Positions 8,695-17,277 of a DNA stretch of 64,000 nt are shown here, in pieces. The position numbers and the translations under genes are program-made. Every line of letters begins with the position of its first letter. Position 1 is the first letter of the stretch. Below the pieces are notes generated by a model. That model did no database searches. It was not told the DNA's origin and was given only the letters and a program-made list of their open reading frames with translations. The stretch comes from Agarivorans sp. Alg241-V36 (lineage in GTDB: Bacteria; Pseudomonadota; Gammaproteobacteria; Enterobacterales; Celerinatantimonadaceae): positions 372,289-436,288 of the forward strand of contig NZ_UNRE01000002.1 in assembly GCF_900537085.1 (NCBI RefSeq), in the 5' to 3' direction.

Positions 8695-8722
8695 TGATCT
8701 TTCTTAATTTATTTGACGTACT
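8695..8722 (+). promoter_or_regulatory. Candidate ECF11 promoter of the lipid operon
   Basis: TGATCT (8695-8700), a 16-base spacer and CGTACT (8717-8722) precede the NTF2-like gene start at 8778. It matches the TGATC/CGT pattern and spacing of the site upstream of the sigma gene. Confidence 0.6.
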
Positions 8723-8777
8723 ATGATTAACGACAATAGAAACAAATGCTTATATTTGTTTGGTAAAGGGAAATTGA

Positions 8778-9218
8778 ATGAGTATCACGGCATCTTCACC
8801 GCATATCGTTCAGCAGCTAGAGCAGTTTTACACCGAGCTAGGTATGGCGCAGGTAGAGAGCCTGTCAGATATATATGCCGACGATATCGAGTTTATCGAC
8901 CCACTGCATCATCTTCACGGTTTGCAAGATTTACGCAGCTATTTCGAACATTTATTACAGAATACCACTCAATGCCATTTCGAATTTTACTCCCGGTTAA
9001 TAGCAGAAGGGGAGTTTAGTCTTACCTGGAAAATGCAGTTTGCTCACCCCAAGTTGGGCAATGGACGAATTCTTTCGCTCGATGGTATTAGTCACATCAA
9101 GTTTAACGACAAAATCTATTACCACCGCGATTACTACGACGTAAGTGCTATGTTGCACGACCACATTCCAGTAATTGGTTGGCTCTCTAAAAAACTTAAA
9201 AATGGACTAGCCCAATGA
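8778..9218 (+). CDS. NTF2-like (SnoaL-type) protein, first gene of the ECF operon
   Basis: 146 residues with the cone-shaped NTF2-like fold pattern: an N-terminal helix (EQFYTELGM), the LSDIYADDIEFIDPLHHLHG segment typical of SnoaL-like proteins at ~30-50, then a curved sheet ending in HIKFNDKIYYHRDYYD. Such proteins bind or isomerise small hydrophobic molecules. Here the gene leads a stress-lipid operon and overlaps the next gene by the four bases ATGA, so it is probably co-translated. A carrier or isomerase role on a fatty-acid intermediate is inference. Confidence 0.8.
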   Translation: MSITASSPHIVQQLEQFYTELGMAQVESLSDIYADDIEFIDPLHHLHGLQDLRSYFEHLLQNTTQCHFEFYSRLIAEGEFSLTWKMQFAHPKLGNGRILSLDGISHIKFNDKIYYHRDYYDVSAMLHDHIPVIGWLSKKLKNGLAQ

Positions 9219-9937
9219 ATATTCTCATCACCGGAGCTAGCTCAGGCATTGGTAAACAGCTCGCGCTAGATTATCAAAAGCTCGGACACAAAGTGTGGGG
9301 ACAAGGGCGTAATCAACAGCGTTTACAAGCCCTCACCGACCAAGGCATTACGCCGCTGCAAGTTGAGCTTAGCGATCTAGAACAAGTGCGTAGCAGCTTT
9401 GCCAGCCTACCCGCGATGGACTTAATTGTGTTGTGTGCCGGTAATTGTGAATACCTAGACCCACAGCGATTTGACGCTAAATTGTTCGAACGGGTGTGGC
9501 AAAGCAATGTGCTTACCATCGCTAACTGCTTAGATGCCCTGTGGGAAAACTTAAAGCCTGGTTCGCAATTGGCTTTAGTGGGCAGCCTTGCTCATTTATT
9601 ACCTTTTAGCCAAGCGGGTGCTTACGGCAGTAGCAAAGCGGCGGTGCATTACTTAGCTCAAGCCCTTGGTACCGATTTAGGCGACAAACAAGTTAGCGTT
9701 CATTGTATTCAACCGGGCTTTGTTAGAACTCCGCTTACCGACAAAAACAGCTTCGCTATGCCCAGTATTATTAGCCCCGAACAAGCCAGTCAATCAATCA
9801 TAAAAGGCCTAACTAAAGGTAAGGCGGTGATTAATTTCCCTAGCTTATTCAGTGGCTTTCTGCACATACTCAGTTGCTTGCCACATCGCTGGCAACAAAA
9901 TATCTGTCGCCGTTTAGCTCACAAGGAAGGAGCATAG
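9215..9937 (+). CDS. Short-chain dehydrogenase/reductase (SDR)
   Basis: 240 residues. The cofactor motif is TGASSGIGKQ at residues ~6-15, the NAG-equivalent is LCAGN near 74, and the catalytic residues are Ser of VGSLAH and YGSSKAA (Tyr-x3-Lys), followed by IQPGFVRTPL. It should be an NAD(P)H-dependent oxidoreductase. It overlaps the NTF2-like gene by four bases. SDRs of this type recur in ECF11 lipid operons, where the substrate is unknown; a hydroxylated or keto acyl chain is a reasonable guess. Confidence 0.9.
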   Translation: MNILITGASSGIGKQLALDYQKLGHKVWGQGRNQQRLQALTDQGITPLQVELSDLEQVRSSFASLPAMDLIVLCAGNCEYLDPQRFDAKLFERVWQSNVLTIANCLDALWENLKPGSQLALVGSLAHLLPFSQAGAYGSSKAAVHYLAQALGTDLGDKQVSVHCIQPGFVRTPLTDKNSFAMPSIISPEQASQSIIKGLTKGKAVINFPSLFSGFLHILSCLPHRWQQNICRRLAHKEGA

Positions 9938-9942
9938 ATAGA

Positions 9943-11196
9943 ATGAAAATAGCCATAATTGGAGCCGGCGTTTCCGGCATGACTTGTGCGCACTTATTAA
10001 AAGAGCAGCACGAAGTAACCCTACTCGAACAAAACGATTATTTAGGTGGCCACACTGCTACCAATAAAGTCACTATAGAGGGCAAAGAACACGCGGTTGA
10101 TACTGGCTTTATCGTGTTTAATGACCGCACCTACCCCTTATTTAACAAGCTATTGGCCAAGTTGGGCATCAAGGCTCAAGAAACCGAAATGAGCTTTAGT
10201 GTGGTAAACCCAGAGCTCAACTTGCAATACAATGGCCACGATTTAAATACCCTGTTTGCCCAGCGCAGTAATTTGCTCAAACCTAGTTTCTATAAGTTTA
10301 TAAATGAAATTCTGCGTTTTAATAAGCTAGCCAAAGAAGCCGTAGACATTGATACCGCAGTAAGCCTCGGCCAGTTTTTAGAGCAGCATCGCTTCTCGAG
10401 AATGTTCCAAGAGAACTATTTGCTGCCAATGGGCGCGGCTATTTGGTCATCTTCGCTAAATGGCATTATGCAGTTTCCGATGCAGTTTTTTGCCCGCTTC
10501 TTTGTCAACCATGGCTTGTTAGATGTAGCCAACCGTCCACAATGGTATGTGATTCCTGGCGGCTCAAAACAATACATCAAGCCCTTACTAGAAGGCTTAG
10601 ATGAGCAAATCCGCTTGAACAGCCAAGTGAGCAGCATTCAACGAGACGAGAACGGCGTAAGCATAGAGTGTAGCGACGGCTGGAAATGGCAGGGCGATGC
10701 AGTAATATTTGCCTGCCACAGTGACCAAGCCTTATCGGCACTTGGTGCACAAGCCAGTGACGACGAGCGCTCGGTATTAGGTAAACTCAAGTATCAGAAT
10801 AATGAAGTGATACTGCATACTGATGAGCGCTTGCTACCTAGCATTCATCGCGCTAGAGCCAGTTGGAATTACCTATTGCCTCCTAGTGGAGATAGAGGCG
10901 ACCGCTTAGCCAGCGTTACCTATGATATGAATCGTTTGCAGGGCTTAAGCGACGCGCCACAGTTTTGTGTAACCCTTAATCCTTTAGAGCCAATCGCCGA
11001 GGATAAAGTGATTAAACGTTTTAACTACATGCATCCGGTATTTTCCGTAGAAGGCCACCAAGCTCAACAACAACGCGACAGCATTTGTGGCCACAATCAA
11101 AGTTACTTTTGCGGGGCCTATTGGCACAACGGTTTTCATGAAGACGGAGTGCGCTCGGCGGTGGAGGTATGTCGTAAGTTTGGAGTGGACTTATGA
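9943..11196 (+). CDS. FAD-dependent amine-oxidase-like oxidoreductase (COG2907 type)
   Basis: 417 residues from the ATG at 9943, chosen for the AAGGAAGGAG site about 10 bases upstream. The N-terminus has the dinucleotide motif [15 protein letters not shown], the ribose-binding Glu in [11 protein letters not shown], and a [11 protein letters not shown] segment usual in this family. The C-terminus ([17 protein letters not shown]) matches the second FAD-contacting motif of the amine oxidase fold. Related proteins sit beside CFA-like methyltransferases in ECF11 regulons, and flavoprotein desaturation or oxidation of methylated acyl chains has been proposed. By context it is a candidate desaturase (inference). 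It overlaps the next gene by four bases. Confidence 0.85.
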   Translation: MKIAIIGAGVSGMTCAHLLKEQHEVTLLEQNDYLGGHTATNKVTIEGKEHAVDTGFIVFNDRTYPLFNKLLAKLGIKAQETEMSFSVVNPELNLQYNGHDLNTLFAQRSNLLKPSFYKFINEILRFNKLAKEAVDIDTAVSLGQFLEQHRFSRMFQENYLLPMGAAIWSSSLNGIMQFPMQFFARFFVNHGLLDVANRPQWYVIPGGSKQYIKPLLEGLDEQIRLNSQVSSIQRDENGVSIECSDGWKWQGDAVIFACHSDQALSALGAQASDDERSVLGKLKYQNNEVILHTDERLLPSIHRARASWNYLLPPSGDRGDRLASVTYDMNRLQGLSDAPQFCVTLNPLEPIAEDKVIKRFNYMHPVFSVEGHQAQQQRDSICGHNQSYFCGAYWHNGFHEDGVRSAVEVCRKFGVDL

Positions 11197-11924
11197 ATAT
11201 AAAGCATTCGGCGATTGCCTTTGGTGATACTTTTCATCAACGTTTTGTGCCGCGCAAGCATGGCTTTAGTTATCGGCTTTATTACGCTTGGATAGATTTG
11301 GCCGAAGAACAAGCTGTGCAGCAAACGCTGCGCGGCTTTGGTCGCTTTTTACCTTGGTTTCGCTTAAAGGCGGGTGATTATTTGGGAAGCGAAAAAGGCA
11401 CAATTCGAGATAAAGCCTTACGCGCCCAGCAGCGCTTTCAAGCCGACTATCAAGCCAAGCAAGTGGTATTACTTGGTCAGCTGCGTTGTTTAGGTTGGTA
11501 CTTTAGCCCGGTTAATTTCGTGCTTTATGGCGACGGTGAAAAGTTCGATTACATGTTGGCAGAAGTGACCAACACCCCATGGAAGGAAAAACATCAATAT
11601 TGGCTCGATTTAAATGAGCTTAAAGATCACGATAAAACCTTTCATGTTTCCCCGTTCAACCCCATGGATATGCGCTATAACTGGCAAGTTAAATTAGTAC
11701 AGCAGCAAGTTAATATTGTGATTAACTGCTGGCGCCAGCAAAAGGAATTTAGTGCTGGCATAAATTTAATTAAGCAGCCATTAAACTCTTCTAGCCTTCG
11801 CCGCGTAATAAGTTCATACCCTTTAATGACTCTCAAAGTTGTTACTGGAATTTACTGGCAAGCATTGAAGCTTTGGATGAAAAAAGTCCCGTTTTATGGT
11901 CATCCAGCCAGTGCTAAAAAATAA
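11193..11924 (+). CDS. DUF1365 family protein
   Basis: 243 residues, typical for DUF1365 (COG3496). Recognisable features are the early [21 protein letters not shown] segment, the [12 protein letters not shown]-like stretch (here [16 protein letters not shown] near residue 110), the [15 protein letters not shown] motif and [12 protein letters not shown] near 155. The function is unknown. It almost always lies between the FAD oxidoreductase and the CFA-type methyltransferase, as here, implying a shared pathway on membrane lipids. Start overlaps the upstream stop by four bases. Confidence 0.9.
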   Translation: MNIKHSAIAFGDTFHQRFVPRKHGFSYRLYYAWIDLAEEQAVQQTLRGFGRFLPWFRLKAGDYLGSEKGTIRDKALRAQQRFQADYQAKQVVLLGQLRCLGWYFSPVNFVLYGDGEKFDYMLAEVTNTPWKEKHQYWLDLNELKDHDKTFHVSPFNPMDMRYNWQVKLVQQQVNIVINCWRQQKEFSAGINLIKQPLNSSSLRRVISSYPLMTLKVVTGIYWQALKLWMKKVPFYGHPASAKK

Positions 11925-11948
11925 TTAAAATTGCCCTAAGGAAAAACT

Positions 11949-13169
11949 ATGGCTACTGCAAAATCGCTTTCCTCTGCTTCAGTTTCCAGTGGTTTAGATT
12001 GGACCCGTCACCTTGTGTTAAAAACCTTTGATGGTTTAAAAGGCGGCGCTATCTTAATGAGTCAAACAGGCTACGAATCAGTTCATCTCGGTGAAGTTGA
12101 TCACCCCGACACGGTAGAGGTACATATTCTCGACTCTCAAGTTTTTTCGCGAATTTTGAAAGGTGGAAGCATCGCCGCCGGCGAAACCTACATGGAAGGT
12201 TTATGGCGCTGTTCTAATCTACACCAATTACTGCAACTCTTGGCCGACAACCAAGATCACCTAGACAGCCTAGACAGAAAGCTACACTGGTTTACCGACG
12301 CATGGTTTAAAGTGCAGCACTTCTTTCGCCGCAATAACAAACGCCAAGCCAAAAAGAACATTCTGGCTCATTACGACTTAGGTAATGACTTTTACCAGTC
12401 CTTCCTCGACCCACAAATGCAGTATTCTTCAGCCATTTTTGGCGGACAAGATATCACTTTAGCCGAGGCCCAAGACAATAAACTTAAACGTATTTGTGAG
12501 CAGTTGAAGCTCGAATCGGGTGACCACCTTTTGGAGATTGGAACCGGCTGGGGCGGCTTAGCCATGTACGCCGCTAGCCACTATGGCTGCAAAGTTACCA
12601 CTACAACTATCTCCGACAAGCAACACGCCCATGTGCTAGAAAAAGTCGCGGAGCGCAATCTCAGCCACTTAGTCACTGTGCTCAATAAAGACTACCGAGA
12701 CTTAGAAGGCCAATACGACAAGCTAGTGTCTATTGAGATGATCGAAGCCGTAGGAGAGAAGTTTTTGCCCGGCTTTGCCCAGGTGTGTGCCAACAGACTA
12801 AAGGCTGGTGGCATTATGCTGCTGCAAGCCATTACCATTGATGACCGCCGTTTTTCGGCCTACCGCAAAAGCGTCGACTTTATTCAGCAATATGTATTCC
12901 CTGGTGGCTTTTTACCGTCGCCCTCGTTGCTCAAGCAGTTATTCTCAAAGCAGGGATTACAATCATTACAACGTTTAGAAATCGGCATCGACTACGCCGA
13001 AACTCTACAGCACTGGCATCAACGGGTGCAGCAACAACACAACAATAACCAACACTTTGGTTTCGACGAACAGTTCTACCGCCTGTGGCATTTCTACTTC
13101 GCCTACTGCGAAGCAGGCTTTAGAAGCCACAACATCGGCACCGAACAACTCACCATGGTTAAGGCTTAA
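11949..13169 (+). CDS. CFA-synthase-like SAM methyltransferase (probably not a classic cyclopropanase)
   Basis: 406 residues: an N-terminal lipid-binding region (~1-110) and a Rossmann methyltransferase domain with AHYDLGNDFYQ and the SAM loop LEIGTGWGGLA, then EMIEAVGEKFLPG, PGGFLPSPS and YCEAGFRSHNIG. Compared from memory with E. coli Cfa, the bicarbonate ligands Cys139 and His266 are replaced: the QYSCxY site reads QYSSAIF and the LLHTI site reads LLQAI. The Glu239 equivalent is kept. The general base is therefore altered, and the enzyme may stop at a methylated olefin, as reported for UfaM-type enzymes of furan fatty acid synthesis. It has 24 bases of spacing after DUF1365. Confidence 0.85.
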   Translation: MATAKSLSSASVSSGLDWTRHLVLKTFDGLKGGAILMSQTGYESVHLGEVDHPDTVEVHILDSQVFSRILKGGSIAAGETYMEGLWRCSNLHQLLQLLADNQDHLDSLDRKLHWFTDAWFKVQHFFRRNNKRQAKKNILAHYDLGNDFYQSFLDPQMQYSSAIFGGQDITLAEAQDNKLKRICEQLKLESGDHLLEIGTGWGGLAMYAASHYGCKVTTTTISDKQHAHVLEKVAERNLSHLVTVLNKDYRDLEGQYDKLVSIEMIEAVGEKFLPGFAQVCANRLKAGGIMLLQAITIDDRRFSAYRKSVDFIQQYVFPGGFLPSPSLLKQLFSKQGLQSLQRLEIGIDYAETLQHWHQRVQQQHNNNQHFGFDEQFYRLWHFYFAYCEAGFRSHNIGTEQLTMVKA

Positions 13170-13172
13170 GTC

Positions 13173-13646
13173 ATGCAATGGCCAGTGTTAGTGCTGTTTA
13201 AGCTTAACTGGCTTGCTGCCTTTTTTTGGGGGCAGCAAGCAGTGGTATTTATGGCGCTTGGCGTACTGGGCTTAGTGGCTTTGCAAGTTCGCCGCTACCA
13301 GTGGGCAGTGCTTGTTCCTTGCGCCATGTTAAGCGTGGTGGGGGTTATTTTAGATTTTAGCCTGGTCAAAATGGGTGTGCTCAGTTTTGCTTCACAAGGT
13401 TTACCACTGTTTATGATGCTGCTGTGGGCCAGTTTTGCCTTGTTATTGCCAAGTTTAGCCAGCTTCTCTAAACCTTTTATGCCCTTGTTTGTGGCGGTAA
13501 TGGGGCCGGTTTCTTACTACCTTGCCAGCTTAGCGCAGGTATTCGCGATACAGCCCGATGCAATATTAGGCCTACTTATTTTGTTTCCTTTGTGGGCCGG
13601 TTTTGCTTACTTGGCCAATTCGCTATTGGAGAAACGTTATGTTTAA
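13173..13646 (+). CDS. DUF2878 membrane protein
   Basis: 157 residues, nearly all hydrophobic, with about five membrane segments and few charges beyond the RRYQW loop. Size and composition fit DUF2878 (a short inner-membrane family seen with CFA-like genes and ECF sigma loci). It starts three bases after the methyltransferase stop. Function unknown; the membrane setting suits a protein acting on phospholipid acyl chains. Confidence 0.75.
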   Translation: MQWPVLVLFKLNWLAAFFWGQQAVVFMALGVLGLVALQVRRYQWAVLVPCAMLSVVGVILDFSLVKMGVLSFASQGLPLFMMLLWASFALLLPSLASFSKPFMPLFVAVMGPVSYYLASLAQVFAIQPDAILGLLILFPLWAGFAYLANSLLEKRYV

Positions 13647-14160
13647 AGCCAGATTGTTCAACGCTTTATCATTCAAATCTTTGCTGTTAGCGAGCCTGTT
13701 ATTGAGCTTTGCTAGCCAAGCAGAAACCCAAATGCAGTTGGTGGGTGACGCAAAATTACAGGTATTGTTTTGGCCCATTTATAAAGTGAGTTTGCATAGC
13801 CCCGATGGGCTTTACCAGCAAAACCGCTACCCCATGACCCTTACCATTGATTACTTAAGAAAAATTAAACGTAACAAGCTATTAGATGCCACTCAAGATG
13901 AATGGCAGCGCCTTGGCGTATGTGAGCAAGCGCCTTGCGAGCAATGGTTAGCAGAGCTATCGGTATTGTGGCCAGATCTAAAAAAAGGTGACCAACTTAA
14001 ACTGGTGGCCGATTCCGCCGACCAAGGGCGTTTTTACCTTAATGGCCAGTTGCTTGGCTCGTTGCAAGACAAGCTTTTTAGTCAGCATTTCTTAGGCATC
14101 TGGCTATCTGAAGATAGCCGTTTTCCTAAACAGCAGCGTAAATTAGTGGGTGCAAACTAA
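13639..14160 (+). CDS. Secreted chalcone-isomerase-like protein
   Basis: 173 residues from the ATG at 13639, which overlaps the DUF2878 gene by 8 bases. The N-terminus is a signal peptide (basic start, Leu-rich core, FASQAE cleavage). The mature part has the chalcone_3-type pattern: LVGDAKLQVLFWPIYKVSLHSPDG, LTIDYLRKIKRNKLL and a C-terminal FSQHFLGIWLSEDSR strand-helix. This fold binds fatty acids in some members. A periplasmic lipid-binding or lipid-processing role as the last gene of the ECF lipid operon is likely but inferred. Confidence 0.8.
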   Translation: MFKARLFNALSFKSLLLASLLLSFASQAETQMQLVGDAKLQVLFWPIYKVSLHSPDGLYQQNRYPMTLTIDYLRKIKRNKLLDATQDEWQRLGVCEQAPCEQWLAELSVLWPDLKKGDQLKLVADSADQGRFYLNGQLLGSLQDKLFSQHFLGIWLSEDSRFPKQQRKLVGAN

Positions 14161-14162
14161 GC

Positions 14163-14819
14163 CTAGCTAGCTTGTTCAACACATTCATTAATCACTTGCA
14201 GCAAGGTTTCAACCGGTTGTGCGCCAGATAATAAATAGCGATTATTGAAGATAAAAGCTGGCACCGCTCTAATGTTTTGATTCTGCCATTGCTGCTTGCT
14301 ATCTCTTACCGCCTCAACATACATTTCATCTACTAATACTCGCTCGGCCAGCTCTCGGCCTAGGCCAATGCTTTCAACAATATCCAGCAAAGTATTTCTA
14401 TCGGAGGGATCTTTAGCCTGGCTAAAGTAAGCGTCAAACAAGGCCAGTTTTAGCTCGGTTTGTTTACCATAGGGCTGAGCCCAATGCAGCAGCTGGTGGG
14501 CTTCAAAGGTATTGTAAATACGCGACTCGGGGCTAAAGTGGAAACTAAAACCGAGTTCTTCACCCAAGCTTTTTAATTGGTCTCTTACCGCTTCACTTTG
14601 CTCAACGGTGCTGCCGTATTTTTCTTGAATATGTTCGCGCAGGTTTTGTCCTTCGCTTGGCATGTTGGGGTTTAACTCAAAGGGGTGCCATTCAATATGT
14701 GGGCGAATATCCTCGCTTAATTGACTAAGTGCTTGCTGCAAACGCAAATAACCCACAATGCACCAAGGGCACACCACATCAGACACAATATCTATGCGCA
14801 AAGAAATACCAGCAGACAT
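14163..14819 (-). CDS. FrnE-like DsbA-family oxidoreductase
   Basis: 218 residues of the FrnE/2-hydroxychromene-isomerase branch of the DsbA superfamily. The active motif is Cys17-Pro-Trp-Cys20 at the end of the first strand. Then come the helical insert with FELNPNMPSEGQNL, the RIYNTFEAHQLLHWA segment and the cis-Pro loop in IRAVPAFIFNN. There is no signal peptide, so it is cytoplasmic; relatives contribute to oxidative-stress tolerance. It is convergent with the ECF lipid operon and may belong to the same stress response, but no ECF-type promoter was seen upstream. Confidence 0.85.
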   Translation of the reverse strand: MSAGISLRIDIVSDVVCPWCIVGYLRLQQALSQLSEDIRPHIEWHPFELNPNMPSEGQNLREHIQEKYGSTVEQSEAVRDQLKSLGEELGFSFHFSPESRIYNTFEAHQLLHWAQPYGKQTELKLALFDAYFSQAKDPSDRNTLLDIVESIGLGRELAERVLVDEMYVEAVRDSKQQWQNQNIRAVPAFIFNNRYLLSGAQPVETLLQVINECVEQAS

Positions 14820-15002
14820 AACTTACCCCTCGACTAAACCAGCTTAGAGTATGCGGAGTTGCCGGTAAATTGGCAACCACCGCACTAAATCAGGCGTAGG
14901 CTTATTTGTCGCTGGTGCAATAATGATTTGTTGTTTTTGATCTAAATAGATAGCTGGCGAGTTGCTATTATGCTGGCAGTTAAATTTAGAGGAATCTCTA
15001 CC

Positions 15003-16100
15003 ATGAGCACTTCATTGTTCGACACTATCAAGCTTGGCACTCACACCCTAAACAATCGCGTGGTTATGCCACCAATGACTCGCTCGCGTGCCAGTCAGCC
15101 GGGGGATGTTGCCAACCAAATGATGGCAAGCTACTACGCACAACGTGCCAGCGCAGGTTTAATCGTAGCCGAGGGCACTCAAATCTCGCCTATGGGTAAA
15201 GGCTACGCATGGACACCGGGCATTTATAGTGACGAGCAAATCGCCGGCTGGAAGCAGGTTACAGAGGCAGTACATGCCAAAGGCGGCACCATATTTGCCC
15301 AACTGTGGCACGTAGGACGAGTGACTCACCCAGACAACATTAACGGCGAACAGCCTATCTCATCGTCTGCCATTAAAGCCGAAAACGTAAAAGTATTTAT
15401 TGATAACGGCAGCGACGAGCCGGGCTTTGTTGATGTAGTTACTCCACGCGAAATGAGCCAACAAGACATTGATGAAGTGATTCAACAGTTCCGCCAAGCA
15501 GCACTTAATGCCATTGCGGCAGGCTTCGACGGCATTGAGCTACACGCCGCCAACGGTTATTTGATCAACCAGTTTATTGATTCAGAATCGAATCAGCGTA
15601 GCGACCAATACGGTGGCAGTTTAGCCAACCGCCTGCGCTTTTTAGATGAAGTAGTTGCCGCCATGGTCGACGCCATTGGTGCCGAGCGAGTAGGCGTACG
15701 CTTAGCTCCGCTCACTACCTTAAATGGCACTGTAGACGCTAAGCCAGAAGAAACCTACACCGCCGCGGCAGCGCTGCTAAATAAACACAATATCGTTTAT
15801 TTGCACATTGCCGAAGTAGACTGGGACGACGCGCCAGAAACACCAAAAGCCTTTAAACAAGCATTACGAGAAGCCTTTAAAGGCGTGCTTATTTACGCAG
15901 GCCGTTATAAAGCCGACAGCGCTAAACAAGCCATAGAGGAAGGCCTTGCCGACATGATTGGCTTTGGTCGCCCCTTTGTCGCCAACCCCGATCTACCGGC
16001 GCGACTAGAGCACGGCTACCCATTGGCCGAACATGATCCAAACAGCTTGTTTGGCGGTGGAGAAAAAGGCCTAACGGACTACCCAAGTTATAAGGCCTAG
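15003..16100 (+). CDS. Old yellow enzyme family alkene reductase (NemA-like)
   Basis: 365 residues from the ATG at 15003 with GAGGA upstream. A single FMN-binding TIM barrel: VMPPMTRSRAS near residue 22, LWHVGRVTHP near 101, substrate-binding His181 and Asn184 with Tyr186 as proton donor (ELHAANGYLINQF), and the phosphate-binding end GFGRPFVANPDLP. It should reduce activated C=C bonds of enones, nitroesters or maleimides with NAD(P)H. Such enzymes are often induced by electrophiles. A TGATCT box lies at 14938 but without the CGT partner at the right distance. Confidence 0.92.
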   Translation: MSTSLFDTIKLGTHTLNNRVVMPPMTRSRASQPGDVANQMMASYYAQRASAGLIVAEGTQISPMGKGYAWTPGIYSDEQIAGWKQVTEAVHAKGGTIFAQLWHVGRVTHPDNINGEQPISSSAIKAENVKVFIDNGSDEPGFVDVVTPREMSQQDIDEVIQQFRQAALNAIAAGFDGIELHAANGYLINQFIDSESNQRSDQYGGSLANRLRFLDEVVAAMVDAIGAERVGVRLAPLTTLNGTVDAKPEETYTAAAALLNKHNIVYLHIAEVDWDDAPETPKAFKQALREAFKGVLIYAGRYKADSAKQAIEEGLADMIGFGRPFVANPDLPARLEHGYPLAEHDPNSLFGGGEKGLTDYPSYKA

Positions 16101-16121
16101 TTAGTAGGTTTTAGTTGTGAG

Positions 16122-16158
16122 AGCCAGTGAGCAAGGTAATTGCTCACTGGCTTTTTTA
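16122..16158 (+). terminator. Rho-independent terminator after the alkene reductase gene
   Basis: AGCCAGTGAGCAA (16122-16134) and TTGCTCACTGGCT (16140-16152) form a perfect 13-bp stem with a five-base loop followed by a T-run. Confidence 0.9.
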
Positions 16159-16449
16159 TTGCGCTCTTGATGGGGAACTTACAGCTTTCCTATCAATGCA
16201 CCTGCGTCTAATGTTCTAGCTTCTAGCTGTCCCGCTTAGTCACTTAACATTAGTGAGCTAACTCAAGTAAAGGGTATCTTGTTGAGTTAATGGTTATTTG
16301 CAGTGGTGTTGTTACTGTATGATTAAATGACGTTTTTCTAAAGCTCGTAATTACTTGGGGGCTTTGCAGATTACTACCTTGTAAGGTAGAGCAAGCTGCA
16401 AGGTCGCAGTAATCAAATGTTAGCTATTTAGTTGAATTTTCGGAGCATA
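16159..16449. other. AT-rich intergenic stretch upstream of the Abi_C-type gene
   Basis: No coding ORF with a ribosome site is visible. The only structure seen is an interrupted inverted repeat at 16369-16414: GATTACT-ACCTTG pairs with CAAGGT-(cgc)-AGTAATC, giving 13 paired bases with a 3-base bulge. It is followed by GTTAGC at 16419, a possible cassette boundary. Confidence 0.4.
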
Positions 16450-17277
16450 ATGAAAAAAGAAATCCCTGCACCAGTTATCGCAGTTATATCTCAAAACCTT
16501 CCAGAGATAGAAACTCATGCGAGCCTTGATAACTTGTTCTTGTATGCCGATGCTCCCGGAGAACCGCCAGAAGGCTCTAAACCTGTAAAAGTACAGGCAT
16601 GGCTCAGAAGAATAAATAAAGAGTCTGATTACCCATTGAAGGTGCTGGGTAAACTAATAGAAACTCACATGGAATTACCTGAACAAGATGAGAAAGAGCA
16701 GGTCCTGTGGGGGCACAATGTTACTAATCATAAAAAAGAGTTTAAAGAAAAACTCGTGTCAATTTTTGCACAATGCCATTTCACTTATACATCTGGTGGT
16801 AACATCTCTGACGGAAGCGCAGCTCCAAGCAAAGCTTTATCAGAACTTATTCAAGGTCGAGATATTCCCTCAATAGAAGCAGAATTTAATAGAGCATTGG
16901 AAAATGTCAATTCTGAACCGCGAGAAGCAGTATCTGCTGCTTGCAATATCCTTGAATCAATTTTCAAAGTTTATATTGCCGATGAAGGGCTAAGTAAACC
17001 ACAAAAGCAAGACCTTCAAAACGTTTGGAAGATTGTTAGAGGTGATTTAGGGTTCGATCCTAAGCTAGTTCAAGATGATGATCTAAAGCGAGTGCTCAGT
17101 GGAATCATTTCTATAGTCGATGGAATTGGAGCATTTAGAACGCACGCTAGTTCAGCTCATGGTGAAGGTCGAAAACTATATAACCTTAAGCCAAGGCACG
17201 CGCGCTTAGCCATCAATTCAGCTCATACAATTGCTCTTTTTGTCCTTGAAACTTGGGATGAACGGCGCAAAAAGTAG
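16450..17277 (+). CDS. Abortive-infection C-terminal-domain (Abi_C-like) protein
   Basis: 275 residues from the ATG at 16450 with GGAG upstream (a TTG at 16432 is less likely). The C-terminal ~120 residues resemble the Abi_C domain: EPREAVSAACNILESIFKVYI, then a variable loop, then FRTHASSAHGEGRKLYNLKPRHARLAINSAHTIALFVLETW with the conserved R-T-x-x-S-x-A-H-G pattern. The N-terminal half is helical and unrecognised. Abi_C proteins are linked to phage exclusion, but activity here is untested. Codon use is AT-richer than in neighbours, and the gene is followed at once by an attC-like hairpin, so it looks like an integron gene cassette. Confidence 0.7.
   Translation: MKKEIPAPVIAVISQNLPEIETHASLDNLFLYADAPGEPPEGSKPVKVQAWLRRINKESDYPLKVLGKLIETHMELPEQDEKEQVLWGHNVTNHKKEFKEKLVSIFAQCHFTYTSGGNISDGSAAPSKALSELIQGRDIPSIEAEFNRALENVNSEPREAVSAACNILESIFKVYIADEGLSKPQKQDLQNVWKIVRGDLGFDPKLVQDDDLKRVLSGIISIVDGIGAFRTHASSAHGEGRKLYNLKPRHARLAINSAHTIALFVLETWDERRKK

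Noticed and set aside
8723-9019. 98-codon ORF overlapping the start of the NTF2-like gene
   Set aside because: Different frame from the clear NTF2-like protein, Arg-rich shadow composition and no ribosome site.
14938-14965. TGATCT upstream of the alkene reductase as a third ECF promoter
   Set aside because: At the 16-base spacing used by the other two sites the downstream bases are AGTTGC, not CGT. The box alone is too short to be significant.
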